Of a stretch of DNA of 64,000 nt, positions 1 through 8,778 are shown in pieces. The number at the start of each line of letters is the position of its first letter. The first letter of the stretch is position 1. Position numbers and translations under genes: made by a program. The stretch covers positions 248,001 through 312,000 of the forward strand of contig CANNCZ010000001.1 in the NCBI GenBank assembly GCA_947503275.1, in the 5' to 3' direction. This DNA comes from an uncultured Erythrobacter sp. (GTDB lineage Bacteria > Pseudomonadota > Alphaproteobacteria > Sphingomonadales > Sphingomonadaceae). Under the pieces are notes generated by a model. It was not told the DNA's origin. It did not search any database and saw only the letters and a program-made list of their open reading frames with translations.

Positions 1-1
1 C

Positions 2-208
2 TCTACGATCCCCGCGATCCTGATCACAAATGCCGATGGTGATGAGGGGCCGGTCAACTTCACCGTTCGCGGCGAAACCATTGTGCTCGACATGGTTCCC
101 ACGCAGATTATTCTGCGATCTGGCGGCGACAGCGCCACTTTGACAAACACCAATCCTGCCCCCGCGCGACGCGCAAGCGCTGCCTCACAAGGGGTATCGG
201 GATCATGA
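2..208 (+). CDS. virB9: VirB9/TrbG-type T4SS outer-membrane subunit, C-terminal end (partial)
   Basis: An open frame enters from the left edge and ends at TGA 206-208. Its 68 residues include VNFTVRGETIVLDMVPTQ followed by IILRSGG, which resembles the C-terminal domain of VirB9/TrbG/CagX proteins (the part that binds VirB7 and contributes to the outer-membrane core of a type IV secretion system). The tail after that is low-complexity and Ala/Ser-rich. Immediately downstream are virB10 and virB11 in canonical order, which supports the call. The N-terminal part, signal peptide and operon start lie outside the window, so the type of T4SS (conjugation or effector export) cannot be decided here. 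Confidence 0.8.
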   Translation, partial: STIPAILITNADGDEGPVNFTVRGETIVLDMVPTQIILRSGGDSATLTNTNPAPARRASAASQGVSGS

Positions 209-245
209 TTACCACGACAGATACAGCTGATCGGGAGATGAAATA

Positions 246-1388
246 ATGCGTCTTGCCATGCGTCTTCCGCCCAAAAAGGGCGATAACGGAACAGCCGGTG
301 ATGGTGATCCGCGTGATGAAGAATCCGCAGAGGTCATCGACCTAGCAAGCCGCAACGGCTTCTCGCCCGTCGCAGAACGAAAGTCCAAGACCGAAGGCTT
401 AGGCCTTGCTGCAGGGGTTGCGATAGTCGGACTGCTTGGCGCAGTGAGCTTTTGGGCGATGAATGCGTCGCAGCAGAATGAGCAGGCTCAAACGGTCGGA
501 AGCACGGCTCAACCAGCGCAGGCGGCAGCTCCAGTGGTCCAACCCACACCGCAAACCGCGCCGCCACCTGCACCCGTAGTGCAGCGTCCCGATCCTGCAC
601 CTGCGCCGATCCTCGCCAATGCTCCCGGAGCTGCGCTTGGTCCGGCAGTCAATCCCTATGCAAGTCCGACTATGATCTATGATGCAAGCCGAGCCGCGCA
701 ATCCGCTGCGGCACAGCAGGCAGCCACAACCGGATCGGCAGGCGCGAGCACGGCGGGAAGCGGAGTGTCCGGCGCAGCAGGAACGGCCGCGGCCTTCGCA
801 AGTCGCGTGGGCGGCGTGGGCGGCGCGACAGCTCAGGCGGTCGCTATGACCAATCCGACGACGACCGTCACCAAGGGAACCATGATCCCGGCTGTGCTGG
901 AAACGGCGATCAACACCGATGTGCCTGGCTATGTGCGCGCGGTTGTCAGCCAAGATGTGCGAAGCTTCGATGGAACGCGGGTCTTGATCCCGCGCTCTTC
1001 GCGGTTGATCGGTCAGTATCAATCTGGCGTGCAACAGGGTCAGAAACGGGCTTATGTGATTTGGACTGATCTGATCCGCCCCGATGGTGCGACCATTCAG
1101 ATTTCGTCACCCGCTGTGGGTTTTGATGGAACCACTGGCCTTGCCGGGGACGTCGACACCCACTTCTTTAGCCGGTTTGGGTCAGCCATGTTGCTGTCTG
1201 TCGTCGGCGGCCTCGGTGCGATTGCATCCGGCGGAGCCTCTGTGGTTATCGGCGGAGCAGGTCAGAGTGCTGCCAGCACCGCCCTGCAACAAGACGGCCA
1301 ACGCAGCCCCACTATCCGGGTGCGCATGGGCGAACCAATCCGCGTCTTCACTGCGCGCAACCTCGATTTCAGCACAGTCAGCCAATAG
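246..1388 (+). CDS. virB10: VirB10/TrbI-type T4SS inner-to-outer membrane scaffold
   Basis: The 380-residue protein has the layout of VirB10: a short charged cytoplasmic N-terminus, one transmembrane helix at about residues 52-72 (GLAAGVAIVGLLGAVSFWAM), a long Pro/Ala/Gln-rich periplasmic stretch to about 170, and a C-terminal TrbI-like beta domain (about 205-380) with the features GTMIPAVLETAINTDVPG and SRLIGQYQSGVQQGQKRAYV. VirB10 spans the envelope and relays energy from the ATPases to the outer-membrane core. ATG 246 follows a GGGAG ribosome site by a few bases and lies 37 bases after the virB9 stop; virB11 follows after 17 bases, so the three form an operon. Confidence 0.9.
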   Translation: MRLAMRLPPKKGDNGTAGDGDPRDEESAEVIDLASRNGFSPVAERKSKTEGLGLAAGVAIVGLLGAVSFWAMNASQQNEQAQTVGSTAQPAQAAAPVVQPTPQTAPPPAPVVQRPDPAPAPILANAPGAALGPAVNPYASPTMIYDASRAAQSAAAQQAATTGSAGASTAGSGVSGAAGTAAAFASRVGGVGGATAQAVAMTNPTTTVTKGTMIPAVLETAINTDVPGYVRAVVSQDVRSFDGTRVLIPRSSRLIGQYQSGVQQGQKRAYVIWTDLIRPDGATIQISSPAVGFDGTTGLAGDVDTHFFSRFGSAMLLSVVGGLGAIASGGASVVIGGAGQSAASTALQQDGQRSPTIRVRMGEPIRVFTARNLDFSTVSQ

Positions 1389-1405
1389 TCGCAGCTCGCA
1401 TAGTC

Positions 1406-2449
1406 ATGACCGCCGATATCCACTCTCTCCCCGCTACGTCGGACAATTCCGCTGGCGATGTGTCTGAAGGAGAGGCGGAGTTCGCCGCGATTGCGGGAGA
1501 ACGCAGCGTCTATCTCGACGCCTATCTCGCTCCGTTCAAACGGTGGCTCGACCGTGATACGGTGACGGAGATCATGGTCAACGAGCCCGGAGAGGTCTGG
1601 GTCGAAGATGCCTTGGATCCTGGTATCAAGAAGATCATCACGCCAGAAATTGACGACCGCCTCGTTCAGCGTCTGGCCGAGCAAGTCGCGCGGGTCAGTC
1701 ATCAGGGGATCAACCGCGAACACCCGCTGTTAGGCGCAACCTTGCCCGATGGTGCGCGGATCCAATTTTGTGGGCCGCCTGCGAGCCGTAAGCACTGGGT
1801 CATGGCGATCCGCCGTCACCGCCGCTTGGACTTGCCGCTTGATGCATATGACACCGGTCCATTGCAGGGCGAGGTGCAGGTAGAGCTGCCCGATCCGCAG
1901 TTTCAACCCATAGCGTATTTGCGCGAGGCGATCCGCCATCGTCGCACGATCCTGATCTCCGGCGGCACCAGCACGGGTAAGACGACGTTCCTCAATGCGA
2001 TGCTCGGTGAGATACCTCAGCAAGAGCGGGTGGTTCTCGTTGAAGATACACCCGAATTGAAATTCCCGGGCGAGAACTCAGTCGGTCTGGTCGCGGTCAA
2101 GGGCGAGTTGGGCGAAGCTAAGGTAACTCCTAACGAACTCCTTCAAGCGGCTTTGCGACTACGCCCGGATCGGATTGTCTTGGGCGAATTGCGAGGGAGT
2201 GAGAGCGTCTCATTCCTGCGCGCGATCAACACCGGCCACCCGGGAAGCTTTTCGACGATTCACGCCAACTCACTAAAAGGTGCCTTGGAGCAATTGTCGT
2301 TGATGGTCATGCAAACGGGCATCGGCCTGTCGCGCGCTGACACGATTGCCTATGCCGCTAGCGTCATTGACGTTTTTGTGCAGTTGGGCCGCGATGCCAA
2401 TGGCAAGCGCGGGATCACCGCGATTGCGGACAGCAAATCCCTGATTTAA
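1406..2449 (+). CDS. virB11: VirB11-type T4SS hexameric ATPase
   Basis: The 347-residue cytoplasmic ATPase drives pilus assembly and substrate transfer in type IV secretion. The Walker A motif GGTSTGKTTF is at about residues 186-195, the Asp-box region VVLVEDTPEL follows, then Walker B-like RPDRIVLGELRG and the His-box GHPGSFSTIHANS. Length and domain order (N-terminal domain with EIMVNEPGEVWVE, then RecA-like domain) match P-type DNA-transfer ATPases of the VirB11 family. It is the last T4SS gene here; the next gene, ppk1, belongs to another pathway and starts 140 bases on, so this marks the right border of the T4SS block. Confidence 0.93.
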   Translation: MTADIHSLPATSDNSAGDVSEGEAEFAAIAGERSVYLDAYLAPFKRWLDRDTVTEIMVNEPGEVWVEDALDPGIKKIITPEIDDRLVQRLAEQVARVSHQGINREHPLLGATLPDGARIQFCGPPASRKHWVMAIRRHRRLDLPLDAYDTGPLQGEVQVELPDPQFQPIAYLREAIRHRRTILISGGTSTGKTTFLNAMLGEIPQQERVVLVEDTPELKFPGENSVGLVAVKGELGEAKVTPNELLQAALRLRPDRIVLGELRGSESVSFLRAINTGHPGSFSTIHANSLKGALEQLSLMVMQTGIGLSRADTIAYAASVIDVFVQLGRDANGKRGITAIADSKSLI

Positions 2450-2589
2450 AAGCGTCAGCGGCCGCGCGCGCTCAGTAAAAATTGACTTTCTTATGACAAG
2501 CCAGCCTTCGTGATTTACACGGGCGAAGCAGGCGAATAGCGCAGGCGACGCAGAGTTGATTTTGGTCAAGGAACCCCCGCAGGAAAGCA

Positions 2590-4815
2590 ATGAGCAGTCT
2601 ACCGTCTAGTGAGCCAATGACAGATGACAGCCCGCGCGTTTCCGCCGCGACCCCGCCATCTGCGCCAAAGGCCACTGTCGCGCCGGGTGGTGAAGCGTAT
2701 TTCAACCGCGAACTCTCATGGCTTGCCTTTAATGAACGAGTGCTCGCCGAGGCGTCTAATGCCAAATATCCACTGCTCGAACGGCTGCGATTCCTATCGA
2801 TTTCGGGCAGCAACCTTGATGAGTTTATGATGATCCGCGTTGCTGGTCTGGTCGGACAGGCACAGCGCGGTATCGACAAACCTTCTATTGATGGACGCAC
2901 ACCGACGCAGCAACTCTCCGCGATCCGCGAGAAACTGGCTGAGCTTTCTGCGCGCCAACAGGACATATGGCGCGAACTGGGCGATTCTCTTGCGCAATGC
3001 GATATTCACATCGCCGATGAGCAGCGAATAAATCCAGCGGCTCATCAATGGCTTGAGGCATTCTTCCTCGAAGAGATCTTGCCTGTTATTACACCGCAGG
3101 CGCTCGATCCGGCGCACCCTTTTCCCTTCGTACATAATGAGGGGATGGGACTGCTCTTCACACTCACTCGCGATGCGGACAGTGAGCAGATCATTGAGAT
3201 GATCCTGATCCCGAAGGCTTTGCCAAGATTTGTGCGGGTGCCTGATGAACATGCAGATGATGTTGGCGGGCGCGGTGAGACAATCTACATCTCTATCGCC
3301 AGTCTTGTTCAACGATATGCCAAAAAGCTTTTCCCCGGTTTCACGATTGAAGGTGATGGCTTGTTCCGGGTCTTGCGTGACAGCGATATTGAGATTGAGG
3401 AAGAGGCAGAGGATCTCGTGCGCACCTTCCGCAGCGCGATCCAACGGCGGCGGCGAGGGCAGGTGATCCAGTTGGAGCTAGAGGAGGATTTCGACCCTCA
3501 AGCAGAAGCAATCCTCCTTGAACAGCTGGGTGTGCATGAGGCCGCTGTGATCAAAACAGATGGCATGATCGGCATTGACGGCTTGTCTGAGATTGCTGGC
3601 GAAGATCGGCCCGACCTTAAGTTCGATGCCTATTCGCCTCGCTATCCAGAGCGCGTGCGCGAACATGACGGAGATCTATTTTCGGCGATCAGTGAAAAAG
3701 ACATCGTCATCCATCACCCGTACGAAAGCTTCGAAGTGGTGGTGGATTTCATCCGGCAAGCCGCAGCTGATCCGGACGTGGTAGCGATCAAGCAGACGCT
3801 CTATCGCGCAGGCTCGCAATCCGCCGTTATCAACGCGCTAATCGAAGCTGCCGAAGCCGGAATTAGCGTTACCGCTGTGGTTGAGTTGAAAGCGCGCTTT
3901 GACGAGGAACAAAACCTCAAATGGGCAACCAAATTGGAGCGGGCAGGGGTGCAGGTCATCTATGGCTTCACTGATTGGAAAACCCACGCGAAGATAGCGA
4001 TGGTTGTCCGGCGCGAGGACGATGGATTTCGCACTTATTGCCACTTTGGCACAGGCAATTATCACCCTGTTACCGCGAAAATTTACACTGACATGAGCTT
4101 TTTCACTGCCAATCCCCAGCTGGGACGCGACGCGGCGAAAATGATGAATTTCGTTACTGGATATGTCGAGCCGTCGGGCTTGGAGCAGATTGCGATTGCA
4201 CCACTTAATCTACGCGAGGAAGTGTATCGGCGGATTGACGCTGAGATCGCCAATGCTGAGCGTGGAAAGCCCGCCGGTATTTGGATGAAGTGCAATCAAA
4301 TCACGGACAGCGGCATAATTGACCGGCTCTATGCCGCGAGCAATGCGGGCGTGACGGTTGAGCTGGTGGTTCGCGGCATTTGTTGTCTGCGGCCCGGTGT
4401 TCCTGGGTTGAGCGAGAATATCCGGGTCAAGTCTATCGTCGGTCGGTTCCTTGAACACAGCCGCATCTATGCCTTTGCCAATGGCGAAGCGATGCCGAGC
4501 CCACAGTCGGCGGTGTTCATCTCTTCGGCTGATCTGATGGGGCGTAACCTCGATCGGCGGGTCGAATCGCTAATTCCGATCCTCAACCGCACTGTCCATG
4601 ATCAGATTTTGCAGCAGGTCCTGCTCGCCAATATGCTCGATACCGAACAGAGCTGGTGGTTGCATGCAGATGGCAGTTATTCGCGGGTTGAGACCGACGG
4701 CAAGCCGTTCAACTGCCATCGCTATTTCATGACAAACCCCTCACTTTCAGGGCGCGGTGGTGCATTGGAGGCAGGTGCAGTGCCCAAATTGTCATTGCGC
4801 AAGGGCCGCGCTTGA
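2590..4815 (+). CDS. ppk1: Polyphosphate kinase 1
   Basis: The 741-residue protein matches full-length PPK1, which reversibly transfers the gamma phosphate of ATP onto polyphosphate. The N-terminal domain begins with FNRELSWLAFNERVLAEA, typical of the family; the catalytic half contains TLYRAGSQSAVINALIEAAE, the ARFDEEQNLKWA segment and the His-containing TYCHFGTGNYHP motif that carries the phosphorylated histidine. The start at ATG 2590 is preceded by AGGAAAG. It overlaps the following exopolyphosphatase by one base (TGATG), so synthesis and degradation of polyphosphate are co-transcribed, a common proteobacterial arrangement. No Pho box was recognised upstream. Confidence 0.96.
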   Translation: MSSLPSSEPMTDDSPRVSAATPPSAPKATVAPGGEAYFNRELSWLAFNERVLAEASNAKYPLLERLRFLSISGSNLDEFMMIRVAGLVGQAQRGIDKPSIDGRTPTQQLSAIREKLAELSARQQDIWRELGDSLAQCDIHIADEQRINPAAHQWLEAFFLEEILPVITPQALDPAHPFPFVHNEGMGLLFTLTRDADSEQIIEMILIPKALPRFVRVPDEHADDVGGRGETIYISIASLVQRYAKKLFPGFTIEGDGLFRVLRDSDIEIEEEAEDLVRTFRSAIQRRRRGQVIQLELEEDFDPQAEAILLEQLGVHEAAVIKTDGMIGIDGLSEIAGEDRPDLKFDAYSPRYPERVREHDGDLFSAISEKDIVIHHPYESFEVVVDFIRQAAADPDVVAIKQTLYRAGSQSAVINALIEAAEAGISVTAVVELKARFDEEQNLKWATKLERAGVQVIYGFTDWKTHAKIAMVVRREDDGFRTYCHFGTGNYHPVTAKIYTDMSFFTANPQLGRDAAKMMNFVTGYVEPSGLEQIAIAPLNLREEVYRRIDAEIANAERGKPAGIWMKCNQITDSGIIDRLYAASNAGVTVELVVRGICCLRPGVPGLSENIRVKSIVGRFLEHSRIYAFANGEAMPSPQSAVFISSADLMGRNLDRRVESLIPILNRTVHDQILQQVLLANMLDTEQSWWLHADGSYSRVETDGKPFNCHRYFMTNPSLSGRGGALEAGAVPKLSLRKGRA

Positions 4816-6374
4816 TGAGCCTGAAGCGCAAACGGCAGGACCGCGACGGGGTTTTCGCAGGCAACACAGCTGAACGAGCAATCATCGATATCGGCTCGAA
4901 CACGGTTCGCATGGTCATTTATGGCGGATCAATGCGGGCGCCCACAGTGCTGTTGAATGAGAAAGTCACCGCCAAGCTGGGGCGTGATATCGCGACCACT
5001 GGGGCTTTGGCGGATGAAGCAGTGGCGCTGGCTATGCGTGGGCTTGAACGGTTTGCCTTGCTGCTCGACGATTTGGGCATTGATGACGTTGAGACTGTGG
5101 CAACCGCTGCTGTGCGCGAGGCGGATAACGGCTCTGACTTCATTGCCCAATGCAAGACACTTGGCTTTGCGCCGCGTATTCTAACAGGCGAGGAAGAGGC
5201 GGTTTTGAGCGCCAATGGCGTTGCCGGGGCCTTTCCAGATGCTTGCGGGACTGTTGCCGATTTGGGCGGGGGCAGCCTTGAGTTGGTGTCCATCGACAAT
5301 GGCGAAGCCTCTGATCCGGTAACGCTGCCACTGGGCGCTTTGCGGCTGCCCGAGTATCGCAGTGACAATGGCAAGCGCGCCGATACGGGCATGCGAAAGG
5401 CGCTGGAAAAAGTCATCCGCAAAGGGGGATGGGACAGGTCATCACAACCGGATTACGAACCTCAGCCACTCTATCTGGTGGGCGGTACATGGCGCGCCAT
5501 GGCGGTGCTTGCGATGCAGGTGCGTGGGCATCCCTTGTCTGATCCGCATGGTTTCGAATTAGGGCCAAAGGATGCGCAGAAGCTCACCGAATTGCTGGCC
5601 GATGAAACGCCAGACAGTCTGAAAACGCGCGAACGGATATCGGCGATGCGCGCGGAGAAACTGCCTGATGCCGCTGTGCTGCTTCTTGCATTGTTGTCGC
5701 AATTGTCGCCCAGTCGGATCATCTTCTCCTCATGGGGTCTTCGCGAAGGATTGTTGTATGATCGACTGCCATCGCATGGAAAGGCTCAGGACCCGCTGCT
5801 GGCTGGAGTTTCCGTCTTTGCGACGCAGCGTGGCGCGCCGCCAACACTGGCAACGCGGATTGCCGGGTGGACCGTTGATGCGGCCCCTGCGCGCTTGCAT
5901 GGCAGCGAGCGGTTGCGTTTGGCAGCCACGACATTGTCGCTCGCATCGATGCAGATCGAGCCCAATATTCGCCTGCCCCAAGCGATCGATTGGGCGCTGC
6001 ACAAGCGTTGGATCGCGGTGGATGGCAAGCAGCGCGCGATGATGGCGGCCGCAATTGCCGCCAATGGCAACGCGCTTGACTTGCCCAGCGATGTGCAAGC
6101 TTTGGCAAGCGAAGAGGCGCTGGAAGAGGCGATTTGCTGGGGCCTGGCAGTGCGGCTCGCCCGAAGGCTAGGCGCACGGTCGCGGAGGTCTCTGCGAGTC
6201 AGCCGGCTGTCAGTGCGCGATGGGACGTTGGTGCTAAGATTGGCGAGCAGTCACGGCGCTTTGTTCGGTATCCCGACCGAAAAGGATATGAAGCTATTGG
6301 CAGGGCGACTGGGCCTCGAATGGGCGGTCGAAATCGTGCCGGACGATGATCTCCACCGGCGTGAACAGGATTGA
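4815..6374 (+). CDS. ppx: Ppx/GppA exopolyphosphatase
   Basis: The 519-residue protein belongs to the ASKHA-fold Ppx/GppA family that removes terminal phosphate from polyphosphate (or hydrolyses pppGpp). The phosphate-1 motif IIDIGSNTVRMVIYGG is near residue 24, and the phosphate-2 motif ADLGGGSLELVSI near 150. The C-terminal third (after about 330) has HD-like helices. A TTG three bases upstream is possible, but ATG 4815 overlapping the ppk1 stop is the natural coupled start. Pairing with ppk1 favours an exopolyphosphatase over a dedicated pppGpp phosphatase, although the family cannot be split on sequence alone. Confidence 0.93.
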   Translation: MSLKRKRQDRDGVFAGNTAERAIIDIGSNTVRMVIYGGSMRAPTVLLNEKVTAKLGRDIATTGALADEAVALAMRGLERFALLLDDLGIDDVETVATAAVREADNGSDFIAQCKTLGFAPRILTGEEEAVLSANGVAGAFPDACGTVADLGGGSLELVSIDNGEASDPVTLPLGALRLPEYRSDNGKRADTGMRKALEKVIRKGGWDRSSQPDYEPQPLYLVGGTWRAMAVLAMQVRGHPLSDPHGFELGPKDAQKLTELLADETPDSLKTRERISAMRAEKLPDAAVLLLALLSQLSPSRIIFSSWGLREGLLYDRLPSHGKAQDPLLAGVSVFATQRGAPPTLATRIAGWTVDAAPARLHGSERLRLAATTLSLASMQIEPNIRLPQAIDWALHKRWIAVDGKQRAMMAAAIAANGNALDLPSDVQALASEEALEEAICWGLAVRLARRLGARSRRSLRVSRLSVRDGTLVLRLASSHGALFGIPTEKDMKLLAGRLGLEWAVEIVPDDDLHRREQD

Positions 6375-6382
6375 GACGCGGT

Positions 6383-7126
6383 CTACTTTCCCGAAAAAGG
6401 CGAAAAATCGGTCGAAACATCGAATAAGTCGACACCTTCGGACTTCTTCAGTTTCCCAACCACGACGTAGGTGACGGGCGTTAGCGCAGCCTCCCAAACA
6501 ACTTTCAAAAGCCAGTTGGTGACGATCACTGTCAGGACGTCTTGGGTCTCCCAAATCCCAAGAAATGCGATGGGGTAGAAGATCAGACTGTCCACACCTT
6601 GTCCGAAAATGGTCGATCCGATTGTGCGGGACCAAAGCGCCTTGCCTTTGGTCCAGATCTTCATCTTGGCTAAGATATATGAGTTGACGAACTCACCTGC
6701 CCAAAACGCGGTGATCGAAGCAAGGACGATCCTCCACGTGCTGCCAAACACCTGCTCATAGGCTTCCTGACCATCCCACGAGTCGGCAGGCGGCATGGCG
6801 ACCACAATAAAGCTCATGAAGGCCATGAATATGAGCGCTGCAAACCCGGTCCAGATGACCCGGCGCGCCCGTGCATAGCCGTACACTTCGGTCAGAACGT
6901 CGCCGATGACATAGCTGACAGGGAAAAACAGAATGCCTGCGCCAAACGTGTATCCTGCGACTGTCGACAGCTTAGCCGCGCCGATAATGTTGGAGAGCAG
7001 CAGGATCGCGACAAACGCCGCCATGACATATTCGTAGTACCGAAATGTCTGCGGCGCATGGCTCGTCGCGGCGATCCCATCATTGGGATCGGTGTCAAAA
7101 ACGGCGCCGGGATCAGTCTTTTCCAT
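6383..7126 (-). CDS. qptR: Queuosine precursor transporter (YhhQ/VUT family)
   Basis: The 247-residue integral membrane protein has about six transmembrane helices and the VUT/DUF165 hallmark of polar residues inside them (GAGILFFPVSYVIGDVLTEVYGYARARRV split over two helices, then FWAGEFVNSYILAKMKIWTKG and GSTIFGQGVDSLIF). Family members import preQ0/preQ1 for queuosine modification of tRNA. The ATG at 7126 is preferred to the in-frame GTG three bases upstream. It ends only 9 bases from the convergent ppx stop. A tRNA-Arg gene starts 58 bases beyond its start on the other strand. No queuosine biosynthesis genes lie nearby. Confidence 0.88.
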   Translation of the reverse strand: MEKTDPGAVFDTDPNDGIAATSHAPQTFRYYEYVMAAFVAILLLSNIIGAAKLSTVAGYTFGAGILFFPVSYVIGDVLTEVYGYARARRVIWTGFAALIFMAFMSFIVVAMPPADSWDGQEAYEQVFGSTWRIVLASITAFWAGEFVNSYILAKMKIWTKGKALWSRTIGSTIFGQGVDSLIFYPIAFLGIWETQDVLTVIVTNWLLKVVWEAALTPVTYVVVGKLKKSEGVDLFDVSTDFSPFSGK

Positions 7127-7183
7127 CACTTCGCCACTAGCGCGATTTGAAAGCCTAGCAAAGCGCGCTATTGGCGGTTGCGA

Positions 7184-7261
7184 CGCGCCCTTAGCTCAGC
7201 TGGATAGAGCACGGGACTTCTAATCCTGAGGCCGCAGGTTCGAATCCTGCAGGGCGCGCCA
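7184..7261 (+). tRNA. tRNA-Arg (anticodon TCT)
   Basis: A complete cloverleaf can be folded: acceptor arm GCGCCCT/AGGGCGC, D arm with AGCTCAGCTGGATAGAGC, anticodon stem CGGGA/TCCTG around the loop CTTCTAA giving anticodon TCT, and the T arm GCAGGTTCGAATCCTGC. The discriminator is G and CCA is encoded. It reads AGA/AGG codons. It stands alone between two protein genes on the opposite strand. Confidence 0.97.
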
Positions 7262-7268
7262 TTTTCGC

Positions 7269-8075
7269 TTATCCCCGAGCCACTGTCTCCAACAACTCCG
7301 CTGTGATTGGGTAGCCTGCATCTTCCATAATCGTCAGCATGGCTTGCCCGCTGCTGGTGTCGATTTTTGGGATGATGGTTTTGACAGGGATCGCCAATGC
7401 CTGTGCGCGGGCCTCTTCGAAACTGGTGAATAGGGCCAACCGCTCTAGGTTTCGCCGGGTGGGGAAAATCAGTTTGATCTCGCCGGTATCGGCTGAGTCC
7501 AATGCGCCTTGCGCGCTGGTCCAGAATAGACGGGTATTCTCCGAATTGTCGGAAGAGATTTCGACCTCGCCAGTGCCCAGATCAGCCAGATAGAACCGGG
7601 TATCATAAACACGCGGGAGCTTCTCATTCTTGGGATACCAGCGCGCAAACGGCGTGATCTGATCGAGGTCGAGCGTCCATCCAAACCGCTCCAACACCGG
7701 AGCAAGCTCATTCTTCGCCTCTAGCATCGCCCGCGCTTCATCTGCGTTGGCTGCGTTGATGTCGCCGGTGAGGCCTAGGGCGAGGCCGGTTTCTTCCAAT
7801 GTCTCGCGGACCGCGGCAATCTGGTGTGCGACCTCATCGAGGGTTTCGGCGGTGTTGTCATCGGCGCAAATAGCCTCTGCAAGATCAAAGTCGGCCGTGT
7901 CGACCCGTCCGCCTGGAAACACTGCCATGCCGCCTGCGAAGGCCATATTCCGCGATCTCACGGTCATCAAAATCTGCGGGGCGCCGTCATCGGGGCAATT
8001 GCGGTAGATGATGATGGTTGCAGCCGGGATGGATTGCGGTGTTGACTGCTCGGAAGGGGTGGATTCGGTGCTCAT
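7269..8075 (-). CDS. Nudix hydrolase family protein
   Basis: The 268-residue protein contains a Nudix core near residues 30-115: RSRNMAFAGGMAVFPGGRVD, an insertion, then the box AAVRETLEETGLALGL, whose REx2EE residues bind the metal. The insertion between the leading glycine and the REx2EE part recalls the NUDT19/coenzyme A diphosphatase-like subgroup, but the substrate cannot be fixed from sequence. ATG 8075 with AGGGGG just upstream is chosen over an in-frame TTG 36 bases earlier. The gene ends eight bases beyond the tRNA-Arg. Confidence 0.85.
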   Translation of the reverse strand: MSTESTPSEQSTPQSIPAATIIIYRNCPDDGAPQILMTVRSRNMAFAGGMAVFPGGRVDTADFDLAEAICADDNTAETLDEVAHQIAAVRETLEETGLALGLTGDINAANADEARAMLEAKNELAPVLERFGWTLDLDQITPFARWYPKNEKLPRVYDTRFYLADLGTGEVEISSDNSENTRLFWTSAQGALDSADTGEIKLIFPTRRNLERLALFTSFEEARAQALAIPVKTIIPKIDTSSGQAMLTIMEDAGYPITAELLETVARG

Positions 8076-8220
8076 GCCCCCTGTGATGACGGGCCTTGAG
8101 AGACTTGCCAAGTGGTAGGGGCCAAGATGCTACGAAGTCTGTCGGTATATCTTACATTTCCTACTACGGTTAACGCAGGGAAACCATCTAACTAACTGAA
8201 TTCGATGCCGATCACATTTT

Positions 8221-8236
8221 TGGCACGGTGTCTGCA
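8221..8236 (+). promoter_or_regulatory. Sigma-54-like -24/-12 promoter
   Basis: TGGCACGGTGTCTGCA matches the sigma-54 consensus TGGCACG-N4-TTGCW at every position except the first T of the -12 element (C here). The invariant GG and GC are separated by the required 10 bases. It points into a gene-free stretch ending in a terminator. Confidence 0.5.
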
Positions 8237-8247
8237 TAGTATACGTC

Positions 8248-8355
8248 GAAGCAAGTGGTCTTCAATATGAGGTGGGCCTTTTTTGGTCTCTGGGTCCCAC
8301 CTCCCCGTGCAAAAAAAGCCGCCTCGCTTGGTACAGCGAGGCGGCTCTTTTTTTT
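8248..8355 (+). ncRNA. Candidate small RNA with two hairpins
   Basis: A transcript started about 12 bases after the -12 GC of the sigma-54-like promoter would begin near 8248 and end in the T8 run at 8348-8355, about 106 nt in all. It would contain an 8-bp perfect stem (8269-8276 with 8296-8303) with a U-rich loop, a short A-rich single strand, and the 11-bp terminator hairpin. No plus-strand gene upstream needs this terminator. The product is inferred only from these signals; the boundaries are approximate. Confidence 0.4.
8318..8355. terminator. Bidirectional intrinsic terminator
   Basis: A perfect 11-bp GC-rich stem (8318-8328 with 8335-8345, loop TGGTAC) is flanked by seven A (8311-8317) on one side and eight T (8348-8355) on the other. 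It would end the grxD transcript on the minus strand and the candidate small RNA on the plus strand. Confidence 0.9.
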
Positions 8356-8395
8356 CATTGCAGACCTGCCGAATGGCGGGTGGGAAAGAGGCTTC

Positions 8396-8728
8396 TTAGC
8401 TCTCGACCTTCGCGACGCCGGAATCGTCCATCAATTGCTTAAGCTCGCCCGCTTCGAACATTTCCATCATGATGTCGCTGCCGCCGACAAATTCACCCTT
8501 CACGTAAAGCTGAGGGATTGTCGGCCAATCTGAGTAGGTCTTGATGCCCTGACGGACTTCCATGTCCTGAAGCACATCGACGCTTTCGTACTGAACGCCG
8601 CAATGATCGAGGATCGCGACCGCGCGGCTGGAAAAACCGCATTGCGGGAAGAGCGGGGTGCCTTTCATGAACAGGACAACATCGTTGTCGCCGACCAGAG
8701 TGGAAATGCGTGAGTTCGTATCAGCCAT
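8396..8728 (-). CDS. grxD: Monothiol glutaredoxin, Grx4 type
   Basis: The 110-residue protein has the CGFS active site ([10 protein letters not shown], near residue 30), the [19 protein letters not shown] segment that binds glutathione, and the length of single-domain Grx4 proteins. Such proteins carry and deliver [2Fe-2S] clusters together with BolA. The bolA gene lies 50 bases upstream on the same strand, so the two partners are probably made from one transcript that stops at the terminator 50 bases downstream. Confidence 0.96.
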   Translation of the reverse strand: MADTNSRISTLVGDNDVVLFMKGTPLFPQCGFSSRAVAILDHCGVQYESVDVLQDMEVRQGIKTYSDWPTIPQLYVKGEFVGGSDIMMEMFEAGELKQLMDDSGVAKVES

Positions 8729-8778
8729 AATTGGGGCCTTTGATAGTCGAGTGATTGGGTTGCAATTCTTGCTACACG

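Larger units (their letters stand above)
8076..8395. other. Intergenic region holding a candidate small RNA and a shared terminator
   Basis: This 320-base gap between two minus-strand genes has no convincing protein gene. It contains a sigma-54-like promoter (8221-8236, plus strand), an 8-bp hairpin (8269-8303) and a strong two-way terminator (8318-8355). Together these suggest a plus-strand small RNA, described separately. Confidence 0.6.
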
